From Osedax fenrisi (lineage: Eukaryota > Annelida > Polychaeta > Sabellida > Siboglinidae), in the NCBI GenBank assembly GCA_964019155.1, contig OZ025243.1:14792261-14856260 (forward strand): a stretch of DNA of 64,000 nucleotides. The letters run 5' to 3'. Below the pieces are notes generated by a model. The model did not search any database and was not told the origin of the DNA. It saw nothing but the letters and a program-made list of their open reading frames with translations. Each line of letters begins with the position of its first letter. The stretch's first letter is position 1. Positions 48,038 through 57,839 of this stretch are shown in pieces. Both the position numbers and the translations under genes were made by a program.

Positions 48038-49301
48038 GTTAAAGGTTAGGTTAAAAATTTAGATAGATAAATAATGATTTAATGTATGAAATATTTCTAT
48101 TAACGGGTTTTATATGTTCAATGACAATGAATGAAGTAGAATTGGATGTTTGGTTTATCAAGGATGATGGAGAAGATAAATGTGGCATGGATGATGACGA
48201 TGATTTTGGTAGACTAGATTTAACAATACCAGAAAAGGATTTATTAGTAGATTTAATAATAGTATCTGGGAGGGATGATATAGCATTAGATAGTAAATCA
48301 ACACTTGGGATATTAGTGGTGAGCTCAGATATCTTATCACTAAGTAAGTTAAATTGACTTTTAAGAGAATTAAGCTCTACAATAATCTTTGAGTTAACAC
48401 TGGCTGAATTATTATCATTAATGACAGAATTGTTACATAAATTTAATATAAGAAGAATTAAATAATGACAAGCCATATTTCGATTGGTTAGTTCCATTCC
48501 ATACTATCGACGTAACTCCATACGATCGTAGACATTCAAAATGAAGGTCAGTTGAGCAATAGCCACAGGAAATTGATGTACAGGTGCTCGAAGGCTTGTC
48601 ACACTGCATGCATAGCCTTTTATCCATCTTAGGCGAACTTCCTATAGACAATATAACACAGCAGTCTATGTATGTAGCGAAAAGGTAGCTAACCTTGTAC
48701 CGAAGGTAGGTAGATCCGACTACCTATAGAGCAGACACCCAGGGGAGATCCTCGGGAGACAGTCACAGTCAGGATGTAATTGTAATATCAAGTGCATATA
48801 ACTTCATGTATAGCGAAATAGTAATGCATAGACACTGTGTATATAATATACAGGCAAATGAAATTCAATAGAAATGCAATTCAATAGATATTGATTCTAT
48901 AGAAATTAGTCAATTGAAGAAACACGTCTTTACTGTACGAGAAATAAAACACGAATGAGATATATAAAGTAAACTTTATGCAAAACTCTATATCATATTA
49001 GTTACAATAATATATTTTTTACCATTTTTCAAATATAGTAATTTGTGATATATATAATGAAATATTTCATTATTTTGGTTCAAATTGATTCTATATTGAT
49101 AGTTTATATTTTGTTTAGACCTAAGTTGTTACCTAAGTTTAGAACTAGGAATCTTTAAAATAAATTAAATTAAATATATTTTATATATTTTATATATTTC
49201 GAACTATGATACGTATACAAATATGGAATATAAATGGACCCATACATAAATGGGTATCAACCCTACCCGTACTATTGTGTATACACACTTAGCTTGAGCG
49301 A

Positions 49302-49319
49302 AATAGAACATGTTCTATT
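49302..49319. repeat. 18-bp perfect palindrome, copy C
   Basis: AATAGAACATGTTCTATT, identical to copies A and B although the flanking bases have changed (TTGAGCGA, ATGGC). Confidence 0.85.
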
Positions 49320-49617
49320 ATGGCATACGTAATACATAGTTTCACACCACATCACGTGACACGGCAAGCATTGTACGGATCGTGAGTGAACTGCCCTTCA
49401 TACTTGTACAATGGGAATGCACATCGTACGTGGGTCGCGGGACAATACCAATAAGTAGAATGTGTTGTTTTTGATTTCCTATTGTTGATCAACTTAATCA
49501 ACACAAGAGAAAAACAAAAACTACGTGGGATCTAATATGGAATATATATTTTTCTATTTGTTAACTGTTACAATAGTATATATATATAACCCAGGCTCAA
49601 ACAGTTGTATATATAAC

Positions 49618-49692
49618 TGCCTGTGTTGCTCAGTTGGATAAAGAGTCAGATACACAAACAGTAGGACATGGGTTCAATCCTTGTCCGGACCA
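49618..49692 (+). repeat. tRNA-like A/B-box sequence, copy C
   Basis: As in copies A and B. TTGCTCAGTTGG is kept, while the B box has one change from consensus (GGTTCAATCC). Confidence 0.55.
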
Positions 49693-49884
49693 TTAAAATA
49701 TGTATTTTATAATATTAAGAAGAGATCTTATGTAATTGAGTATAAATAAATGATCGGCTCTCGTTAAAATTGTGGATGCCTTAAAATGAGAGCGGCTTAT
49801 AGGGTACATTATAGCCATATATAAGTGAGAATTCATATAAGTTCCTAGATGGGATAAAAGGACACCACCAAATAAAAATAACAA

Positions 49885-51660
49885 TATATATATTTATTTA
49901 TTTTATTTATTTATATATAGATTATTGACTTTAAAAACACATGATATTATAGGCGTCGTTAGATAATAAAAAACAAAAATAAATAGAAAACGAATAATAA
50001 AATAGGACGAATTACAATGATTTAAAATAGACATACAGTTTACGTATAAACAATGAAAGTGATGCTTTTCGGGGCAATAACCTTGAAAGCTGATTCAGAG
50101 TATTCCAACTATGTAGAGTGTTTCACCAACATCATGACGTGGATCTGTTCGAACTCTGAATAATACTAGATTGAGATAGATATTCAGGAAATCCATGGTG
50201 TATTTCCTTATGTGTAATACACAATAGCGTATGTATACAAATATATCTAAACTTAAGCCAGCCTAATTATCTCATTAAATCAGGTATATAAACTATTGAG
50301 GCAAAGTTTATTTTATATAATATACGTATAGCACTGTAATACAAGGTTCTGTTGAAGGAACTCGAAAACAAGGACGACCCAAATCTCAATGGATTTATAA
50401 CATTGTTAAATGGACTAAACGAGATGTAAACGATATAATACAAGATGTGCACAAAAGATATGGCTGGAGAAAACGTGTTGCTGGTGCCTCTTCGATTGAT
50501 TTCCCCTACGATTTACGAGTCACGGGATAACAAGTAACAAGTAAGTAAGTATAGCACGACTTTGAATACGTTCAAGTTTATACATAAGGTTAACAGGTAA
50601 ATTACATAATAATGAACAGTAGTATATGAGTCTACTTAATACTAGCGAGTGAATTAAGCATTTAATCATGACGAAAGTAAGCTTATAACGAGATTTTCTA
50701 ATATTATATAGAAAATAGTTGGCAGTGCGAATCATATTATTAATATGTGAAGAATAGGCTTGGTGAGAGGTTATAGTGAAACCGAGGGTAGTTATAGATT
50801 CAGAAGTTGGAAGATATAGTAGAAAAGGATGAGTCATTGATAGAGTATAAATGGGTCTAGAAAATATGATAGTATCAGTTTTAGTAATATTTAAGGAGAG
50901 AGAGTTATGAGAGAACCATTCAGTGAGATCAGTAATACAATTAAACATATAAATTGTATATCAGATCAGAATCACTAGAACTAGGAAATAACGTATATAT
51001 CTGTAGATCATCGGCATAAAGATAATAGTGAATATTGGGATATCTGTGAAAAATTGATTTAATAGGAAGAATATAAATAATGAACTATAGAACAAGAACA
51101 GAGCCTTGTTGAACCATGTATGAACCATGTATGTTAACATAAGGAGGAGATAACGAGAAGTTAATATTAACCGAAGATATTCTAGATGAAACAAAATACA
51201 TAAACAAACTGTGGACTTGACGGTATAGCAATTGCATTAAGTATAATGGAAAGAATATTGTGATATAGAGTATCAAAAGCACTAGATAAGTCAAGTAGCA
51301 TGAGATAGCATGTGGCTTTATTATCAAGAGATATGAGAATATCATTAATTATTAAAGTAATGGCAGTATCGGTACTACGATGAGTAAGATACACATGTGT
51401 TTTGAGTAAGTGCACTTTGATATTTATCAACAATAGCATTTGACGTAATGAAATTAATAAGTTGAGTGGACACAAATCGTTCTAAGGTCTTAGATATTGA
51501 TGATGAACGAAGTAGATTGAGTGGAATTAGATCAAGTGGGGAATTAGTTTTCAAGTATGTCATCTGAGAAAGTCATGTGTGGGTAGTGTAAAACATGACC
51601 AAATGATTTAGATTGGATGTTAATTTAAGAATATTGAGAATAAGTCATTTCGGATAATTT
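49885..51660 (-). pseudogene. CR1/L2-like LINE relic, copy C
   Basis: Counterpart of the copy A and B relics. The longest surviving frame (50520-50948) carries FNCITDLTEWFSHNSLSLNI, SITTLGFTITSHQAYSSHIN, FLYNIRKSRYKLTF and YCSLLCNLPVNLMYKLERIQ. LLDLSSAFDTLYHNILSIIL lies near 51250-51300. The tail is at 49891-49913. It is interrupted by a 214-bp LINE fragment at 50335-50548. Confidence 0.83.
50335..50548 (+). mobile_element. 214-bp 5'-truncated LINE 3' end
   Basis: An intact frame (50336-50530) encodes VIQGSVEGTRKQGRPKSQWI, YNIVKWTKRDVNDIIQDVHK and ends FPYDLRVTG-stop. This is the C terminus of an endonuclease-RT like that at 47641-48037 but from a different subfamily. It is followed by a (CAAGTAA)-type tail. 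GTATAGCAC is duplicated (50326-50334, 50549-50557). Copies A and B lack it, so insertion followed unit duplication. Confidence 0.88.
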
Positions 51661-52298
51661 TCTATTTAGAATTTAACGATAGTTTATTATTTATTACGAT
51701 GAAGTGATCAATAATCAAACGTGTTGGGTATTAGGTTATTAATAACAATTATATCAATAATATAACTGTATATTTATTATTTTACATTCTATGTAACTTT
51801 ATAAAATATAGTAATTAATTTTAATTATTATAATTATTCGTATTAATTAAGGTTACATAATATAGAATATATTGGGAAATACTAGTATATCTCCTATTTT
51901 TAAATTTGTATGAACTGTTCTACTATTTATATTAAGCTATTCTTATATTTATATACATGTATACTTGTCATGAGAAATTCATCTTCAGAAAATATCAAAT
52001 TGAATAAAGTACAGTGTACGTCGTACACTGTATATCTACCACTTTCCTGAATCATCCAATATCTAGATATATATAGTAGACTACATTTAGAGGAGAGTCT
52101 GGAAAATGATGTGAAAATGATGTGAAAAGAAGATCGGATAGAAATATAAAGTACAATTATTGATTAATACTAAATCAACAATAATACAAATAAAATATAT
52201 CAGATAGTAACATAACTTTTCAATGCAGAAACTTGAATAAGGTTAAAACATTAAACGAATTATACTTCGTTATAACGAATGAATGTATGTTGTATACT

Positions 52299-52360
52299 TC
52301 AAACTGTTGGTTAATCAACCACAATAATGCATTATTGTGGTTTATTAACCAACAGTTTGA
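52299..52360. repeat. 62-bp near-perfect palindrome
   Basis: TCAAACTGTTGGTTAATCAA and ACCACAATAAT are mirrored by ATTATTGTGGTTTATTAACC and AACAGTTTGA around a central GC; one mismatch pair. The copy B counterpart (about 27529-27590) is decayed. It can form a long hairpin or cruciform. Confidence 0.85.
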
Positions 52361-52367
52361 AATTGTT

Positions 52368-53374
52368 TACCTTGTTACCTTGTGTCGTCGAGTCGTAACC
52401 GACCGCTGGCGACGTCCATGACAGTTCCTCTCCATATCACTCTATTTCTGGCTTCTGCTAGTATCTTCATGATGTTTTCGTTGGCTATACAATTCTTCAC
52501 ATTGTTCAGCCACGTTATGTGTGGCCTACCCCTTCGCCGTTGACCATCCATCTTTCCTAGCATCAGCTGTAGCTCCATCGAGTCCGCTCTCACCACGTAT
52601 CCGAAGTATGATAAGGCAAGTTTGACAATTTCTGCCTCTAGCGTTCTTTTGGGTTTTATGCTGGCAATTATTTCTATATTTGTCTTCCTATCTATATAGG
52701 TCACTCCAAGCAGGTTTCTCCAACACCACATTTCGAAAGCATCGATTTTTGCTCTTTCCTTCTTCTTTAGAGTCCAGGTTTCTGCACCGTATAGAATAAT
52801 CGGGAAAATAAGTGTCTGTACAATTTTTACTTTATTGGCGAGTCTTAAATCTCTATCTTTAAAAATTGTCCTCAGACTCGATTCTTCTCTGCAATTCTTC
52901 TGCGTAATTCCATAACTATTTGTCCGTCACTTGTTATCAAGGCTCCCAGGAAGACAAATCTTTCAACTACTTCTATATTTCCGCCATCAACTATTATAGA
53001 ATCTAGTTCTTCTGTTGCCATCACCTTAGTTTTTTTGACATTTAGATATAACCCAGCTTTCTCACTCGACGATTTGACTTTTTCTATGAGTTCTATAAGG
53101 TCCTCTCTATTACCGGCTATCAATGTGGTATCATCCGCATTTCTCAGGTTTTATACTTTCCTTCCACCTATGCCAATGCCTTTGTCCCACTTATCTAGAG
53201 CCTCTCGCATTATATTTTCTGCATAGATGTTGAATAGCAATGGCGATAGAATGCAACCCTAGCGTACTCCTTTACCAATCGGTATGTTGCCTGTCTCTCC
53301 ATACTCTGTCCTTATAGTCGCTTCCTGATTTGTATATAAGTTACTAAGCATGACAATCAAAGTTATGCTTAGTA
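52368..53374 (-). mobile_element. 1.0-kb 5'-truncated LINE fragment
   Basis: Minus-strand remnants in order: ATIRTEYGETGNIPIGKGVR, stop where Gln is usual, then GCILSPLLFNIYAENIM (about 53320-53220), LRNADD (Asn where Tyr/Phe is usual), LIELIEKVKSSSEKAGLYLN, VKKTKVMAT, RFVFLGALITSDG (53123-52872), then LALSYFGYVVRADSMELQLM and GQRRRGRPHITWLNNVKN (52731-52375). It ends in a GGTAACAA-type tail. AAATTGTT is duplicated (52360-52367, 53375-53382), and copy B has the uninterrupted region. Stops at two RT positions show it is dead. Confidence 0.88.
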
Positions 53375-53400
53375 AAATTGTTAGGAGTATATAAAATATA

Positions 53401-53404
<4 letters not shown>

Positions 53405-53447
<43 letters not shown>
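53405..53447. repeat. (AT)n microsatellite
   Basis: TA dinucleotide run immediately before the AATAGC repeat. Confidence 0.9.
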
Positions 53448-53449
<2 letters not shown>

Positions 53450-53450
<1 letters not shown>

Positions 53451-53545
53451 TATATACAAGTGAATAACCCAGCTAATAGTAATGGTCTCATAATAGCAAC
53501 ATAATAGCCTCAAATATTTACATTGTGCTATTATGCTTCTATACT
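53450..53545. repeat. AATAGC repeat, 5' flank of R2-like relic, copy C
   Basis: TATACAAGTGAATAACCCAG, then CTCATAATAGCAACATAATA, GCCTCAAATATTTACATTGT and GCTATTATGCTTCT. It is a direct repeat of the region starting about 63770, on the other side of the R2-like relic. Confidence 0.7.
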
Positions 53546-54094
53546 TAATGAAATTCCAATCTATTTATAATTTAACTATTTGAGTGAGTTAATAAGTAAG
53601 CCATCTATTCCTTTTAACCACGTACTTGTTAATAATAGTAATGCATATATCCAATTACGATAAACGAAGTAAAGTCATGTTACAGCACATTACACGATGG
53701 CACCCCGGGAATAGATGGTCTTAAAAAATGCGATTAAACTAAAATTGGTCTAAATAATATTACAGCTCGCTTTAATATTTATCTCATATCATCTACTGAA
53801 CCTTCCGCATCTAAAATAGGCATAACTACTCTAATACTTAAAACTAAGCACAGTACTAAGCCGTTCCAGTATCGTCCAATTACTATGTCATCAATATTCT
53901 GTAGAATATTTCATAACATTGTGGCACGAAGAATTGAAAACACAATTAGTCTTAATCCACGGCAAAAATCTTGTGTTCGATGTAATGAGAATATATATGT
54001 AATTAAAACATTATATATCAGCATAAAAATACACTACGCCCATTGAAAATATTTTTGTTGCATGTTTCTAAATATTTTGATACAGTATCTCACA
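53545..54094 (+). pseudogene. R2-like LINE relic, copy C, 5' part
   Basis: Same start as in copy B (TTAATGAAATTCCAATC). It runs through the GATGGCACCCCGGGAATAGA (APG-DG) block, KPFQYRPITMSSIFCRIFHN and NPRQKSCVRCNENIYV to ATTTTGATACAGTATCTCACA, where the 7957-bp TIR element interrupts it. Confidence 0.75.
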
Positions 54095-54220
54095 CCCAAG
54101 CAACCAGAATCTAGTTGCCGCAACGTAACATTATAGGTCAAATAATATGTTCCACTAGGTGGTCGAATCATAGGTAGTTTGTGAGCAGAGAAGCGGTTTC
54201 CTTTTACATACAAAAAATCA

Positions 54221-54430
54221 ATAGTGGAACGTATTATTTTACCCATAAATAAACACCTAGTGGAACGTATATTTTTACCCATAAATAACACTTAGTGGAA
54301 CGTATATTTTTACCCATGATTAAACACCTAGTGGAACGTATATTTTTACCCTTAATAAACACCTAGTGGAACGTATATTTTTACCCATAAATAAACACCA
54401 AGTGGAGCGTATATTTTTACCCATACACAG
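54221..54430. repeat. Left subterminal tandem array of the 8-kb element
   Basis: Six copies of a 35-36-bp unit (TAGTGGAACGTATATTTTTA, then CCCATAAATAAACACC) start near 54222, 54258, 54293, 54329, 54364 and 54400. An inverted GTTCCACTAGGTGG lies closer to the end (about 54150). These are possible transposase-binding repeats. Confidence 0.88.
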
Positions 54431-54689
54431 TAAAAAAGAAACGTAAAACAATTCATTCATTTATTACAAGGAAAAATACACAAAATACTGATATGATATA
54501 ACACGTGAATAATATATATAATAATAAACTGGGAATGCAAGGGTATATTTATAATGATAATAATACAAGTATGTATACATATATGATCATATATGATTAT
54601 AATATACATATATAGTATATAGTATGCGAATATAAAGGTTTCTGTTCATTAAATAGTACAGTGTATAATTCCAGATATATATATATATA

Positions 54690-54845
54690 TATATATACGA
54701 AATTCACGAAGACGATACCGGATCCTAGAGATGATCTTTAACATATTCATGGAGATATTCACCATAGCCAAGCAGGAAGATCATCTTGTTTATTCTGAAA
54801 TTATAAATTGTATATTAATATAAATCAATTATGATGACACAATCA
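54690..54845. repeat. Dispersed 'CACGAAGACGATACC' segment, copy 1
   Basis: Contains ATTCACGAAGACGATACCGG, GAGATGATCTTTAACATATT, AGCCAAGCAGGAAGATCATC and CTGAAATTATAAATTGTATA. All recur in the segments at 57200-57440 and 57470-57640. This copy lacks a middle portion. Confidence 0.75.
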
Positions 54846-54849
54846 TATG

Positions 54850-55156
54850 TATATATGTATAATGTAACTAGTTGTATATAATGAATAATATACTAGCTGG
54901 ACCATACAAGTGCAAACAGGTGCAAGGTATCGCGTGGTACATTTATCCCTAAGCCAATCAGGGAGGGCTGCGTTCCCTAGGCACACACGCAGTGCGTGCG
55001 TCAACCTGATTCCTAAAGCAGTAAGCATGTTACATAATGGGACGTCCGATATCTAGTTCGTTAGCATGATATGGAACGTTCCATTATGCTAAGCTGCAAG
55101 GACTGTTCCATTACGGATAGCAACATGATATATATATATATATATGGCTATACATG
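54850..55156. other. GC-richer unique stretch in the 8-kb element
   Basis: Holds a 61-codon minus frame (54843-55028, MLTALGIRLTHALRVCLGNA...) that I cannot assign, and a perfect palindrome ATGGAACGTTCCAT near 55070. No supported gene. Confidence 0.35.
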
Positions 55157-55164
55157 ACGGGCGG

Positions 55165-56718
55165 TAAGCCGGAGCGGCTCGGACTTTTTTTGTTGAAAAT
55201 TACTGCACCTTCTAGCATTTTATGTTTGGAGTATTTCTGTCACAATGGTATACTTTTTTTTTATATGTAGTATTCGCCGTGCGCCAGAGCTTTTAAAAAT
55301 ACCTATAAATATTTTTCTATAGAAAAAATACCGCTATTACCTATATTGAAATCACATGACAATTACATTATAAACCATTATAAACAACTAATTTTCAAAT
55401 TTATATTCATTTAATTATACTTTTTAACCACGAACCTTCTTACTAATACACCTTTCTATATTTTATATAACCCCAAACCATTTACTAAATGACAAATAAC
55501 AACATATATGGATATAATCGGCTAATCTTACTGTATAAATAATAACTATAAAGATATTCGAATATGGGATATTGGTACTAAAATGAGATTTTATATATTT
55601 ATGCTATTATAATAAAATTTGTATAGTTGGAATGCTTATCAAATTCTATAATAGAAGTCATATCTTAGTTTTTATAAATTTTTATTTAAAAAAAAGTTAT
55701 GACCACAATTGTGAAAAAAAAATTAGTAAAAATGTTTAATTTTGTAGATAGAAATTATGAATGTATTAATTTATTTATAATACATATTATAACATAACTC
55801 ATTCAATAATGAATATTATATAATGAAATTAACATAATATATATATTATAAATATAGCTATCTAAATATTTATAGAAATAAAAAAAATATCAGCATTTCT
55901 GACCAATATGGGGAAAATTGGGATTTTTTTTTTTAATAATATTTTTTTATCTAAAATTAATATAATTTATATTTTTACAAAGCTCTTTAAATTCTATAAT
56001 ATAATTTGTATCTTGGTTTTTACAAATTTACAAAAGAAAAAAAATGATAGAGCAAACTAATAATTTAAAATTTATAAAAAAATAAGATAAAAAGTAAAAT
56101 ATATTTTAAAAAATTTCTAACGATTTAAATTCTTTAAAAAAACCCTATTATTAATCCAGTCGATTGAAAAAAAATTTTTGTAATAGTGCGTAAACTTTTT
56201 TTTTTTCAAATATAAAATTTATCATATTTTTACATTAAAATAGTGAATAAATAACCATATTTTATACTATACATTATTTTTTTTAAATTAATTTCATGTA
56301 ATAGTACACTCATATACTTATGTATATATATTTATGTTTATATTTTTTTATAAATAATTTTTTTTTAATTAAAATTAATATATTTTGTATTTTTCCAAAA
56401 TTTCCTGGAAATTTCCTGGAAAATCGAAAAAAAATATTGTACAAATATTATCTTATACAAAAATATATAATTAAAACTATAATTGCAGATAAAACTAAAA
56501 AAAAATATTTTAATGATGTTAAATCGAAGTTTCAAATATTTCCTATCTCCTCCATGTTAAACTTCATATCTCTTCATGTTAAACTTTAATGAGGTGGCGC
56601 ACCTCCAATAATTAATTTTTTTAATTTTTTTTTTGTATTCAATTTAATATGTTATCTAGTTAATATAAAAAAAAGTGCAGCAATTTTTAAAAAAAAAATA
56701 CCGAGCCACTCCGGCTTA
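55165..56718. mobile_element. 1554-bp nested TIR element with 8-bp duplication (hAT-like)
   Basis: Starts TAAGCCGGAGCGGCTCGG; the right end reverse-complements to TAAGCCGGAGTGGCTCGG, and both continue into T-rich sequence and a TGCAC block. ACGGGCGG is duplicated exactly at 55157-55164 and 56719-56726. An 8-bp duplication fits hAT or P-type elements. The interior is AT-rich; the 89-codon frame at 56320-56589 is not recognised. It is non-autonomous and younger than its host element. Confidence 0.87.
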
Positions 56719-57125
56719 ACGGGCGGCATACTTTATAAATGAACATCGTGTGTAGGAGGTAATTTACAACTGAATATAGGTGTATGTTGAACCAATGGTG
56801 ATTTTTATAGAGGTGTGACTATTACAGGAATCAGGTGTGAAGATGAGGGCATCATTGGTAATGGCAAGGTCGTAATTTTATACTATAACTTACATATATG
56901 CGAATTTATATACACTTAGGTATATCATGTACACCCTATTACTAAATATATATACGAATGTAATTATATCAACATAACAATATTTAACATGTGCACTATA
57001 TTACATCATAGTGTATATTAATCTAGGTCATCAGGGGATTAAAATTAGATAAAGGCCGGTACTAGTTTATATATATAGATTTTACATAATTACACACATA
57101 TACATGCACGACGTATGCATTGCAC

Positions 57126-57130
<5 letters not shown>

Positions 57131-57169
<39 letters not shown>
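57131..57169. repeat. (AT)n microsatellite
   Basis: TA dinucleotide run. Confidence 0.9.
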
Positions 57170-57175
<6 letters not shown>

Positions 57176-57199
57176 GATGTATACATTAAATACTAAATT

Positions 57200-57440
57200 C
57201 TGTATCTTGACTATTCAATTTGTCGGACTAGAAGCTAGCAAACAAGTTTAGATACATGGCATTCACGAAGACGATACCGGGGGCGATCCCGGATAGCATA
57301 CGGAGGACGTCTAGGGCGGTAACGGAGATGATCTTGAACATATTCATGAAGATATTCATCTAGCCAAGCAGGAAGAAAACTACTGATGATCTTAATTATC
57401 CTGAAATTATAAATTGTATATTAATAAATCAATTATCATG
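57200..57440. repeat. Dispersed 'CACGAAGACGATACC' segment, copy 2
   Basis: Most complete copy: TTGACTATTCAATTTGTCGG, ACAAGTTTAGATACATGGCA, TTCACGAAGACGATACC, GATCCCGGATAGCATACGG, GAGATGATCTTGAACATATT, AAGCAGGAAG. On the plus strand one frame reads KLANKFRYMAFTKTIPGAIP then DSIRRTSRAVTEMILNIFMK, with a stop soon after. It may be a captured exon, but no family is recognised. Confidence 0.7.
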
Positions 57441-57469
57441 ACACTATAATATTTATATATGTATACTAA

Positions 57470-57640
57470 CTTCTAACTTCTGCATCTTGACTATTCAATT
57501 TGTCGGACTAGAAGATGGCCAACAAGTTTAGATACATGGCATTCACGAAGACGATACCGGAAGCGATCCCGGATATCATACGGAGGACATCTAGAGCGAT
57601 AATGGAGATGATCTTGAACATATTTACATGTAAATAGTGG
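57470..57640. repeat. Dispersed 'CACGAAGACGATACC' segment, copy 3
   Basis: Repeats the previous segment about 265 bp later and keeps the same frame (ANKFRYMAFTKTIPEAIPDI), then diverges after GATCTTGAACATATTTACAT. Confidence 0.7.
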
Positions 57641-57763
57641 CGTTATTTTTGATGATACTAGGATGCCCTTAAAGAATATTGTTAAACATTTTTCAAAGTT
57701 TTAAAATATATTTTATTTATAATAATTAAGTGGCGGTATACTGGTATATTTACTAAATAAATC

Positions 57764-57764
<1 letters not shown>

Positions 57765-57821
<57 letters not shown>
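57765..57821. repeat. (AT)n microsatellite
   Basis: Long uninterrupted TA run. Confidence 0.92.
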
Positions 57822-57827
<6 letters not shown>

Positions 57828-57839
57828 TAATGCTGTAAA

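Larger units (their letters stand above)
44758..48056 (+). mobile_element. RTE-like LINE, about 3.3 kb, nearly intact
   Basis: Single-frame endonuclease-RT element inserted in the opposite orientation within ORF1 of the CR1/L2-like LINE. ATTTAGATA is duplicated at 44749-44757 and 48057-48065. The length, one long ORF, very short 5' leader (about 12 bp) and short 3' end with a GGTTAAAGGTTAGGTTAAAA tail all suit RTE-type elements. A single frameshift near 47611-47615 is the main visible defect. It is the youngest large insertion in this nest. Confidence 0.88.
44315..48651 (-). pseudogene. CR1/L2-like ORF1 with PHD-like finger, split by an insertion
   Basis: The N-terminal part (48651-48433) contains CMQCDKPSSTCTSISCGYCS followed by TDLHFECL, a Cys/His spacing like the PHD finger in some CR1/L2 ORF1 proteins. 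After a frameshift near 48490 comes a probable coiled coil (LNSLKSQFNLLSDKISELTT, about 48360-48300). The frame reaches SLFIYLN at 48057-48080, where the RTE-like element intervenes, and resumes at 44757 as YLNIDPNYITNFSFRSHFAN. It continues, with one stop near 44615, to KRIYFHASTSSLTDLRCVF and SRIDWKCKPFIQDDKLLSIW. The TATCTAAAT (YLN) codons are the target duplication itself. Confidence 0.8.
41357..48960 (-). mobile_element. CR1/L2-like LINE, nearly full length, interrupted by another LINE
   Basis: This minus-strand LINE is private to copy B. ORF1 (from about 48651) is followed by ORF2 (about 44290 down to 41866), and a TTTA-type 3' tail ends it at 41357-41381. The unit sequence resumes at 48961-48966; copy A has the uninterrupted site (24241-24256). 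The target duplication is short, about 4-6 bp around TATA. Without the inserted RTE-like element (44758-48056) it is about 4.3 kb, which is typical of CR1/L2-type LINEs. Region 48652-48960 is a likely 5' UTR with no frame recognised. Multiple stops and frameshifts inactivate it. Confidence 0.85.
24386..49116. repeat. Macro-repeat unit, copy B
   Basis: This is the second direct copy, 24731 bp long. Subtracting the CACTG element, the LINE-in-LINE block and the 454-bp TIR element with their duplicated sites leaves about 15.4 kb, which agrees with copy A. The A/B junction (24250-24470) and the B/C junction (48966-49200) have the same sequence on both sides, as a true head-to-tail tandem requires. 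Confidence 0.9.

Noticed and set aside
24386..49116. Copies A and B as two haplotypes joined by assembly error
   Set aside because: Not fully excluded, but three diverged copies, identical junction sequence at A/B and B/C, and private insertions in each fit a true tandem array better. Long reads would decide.
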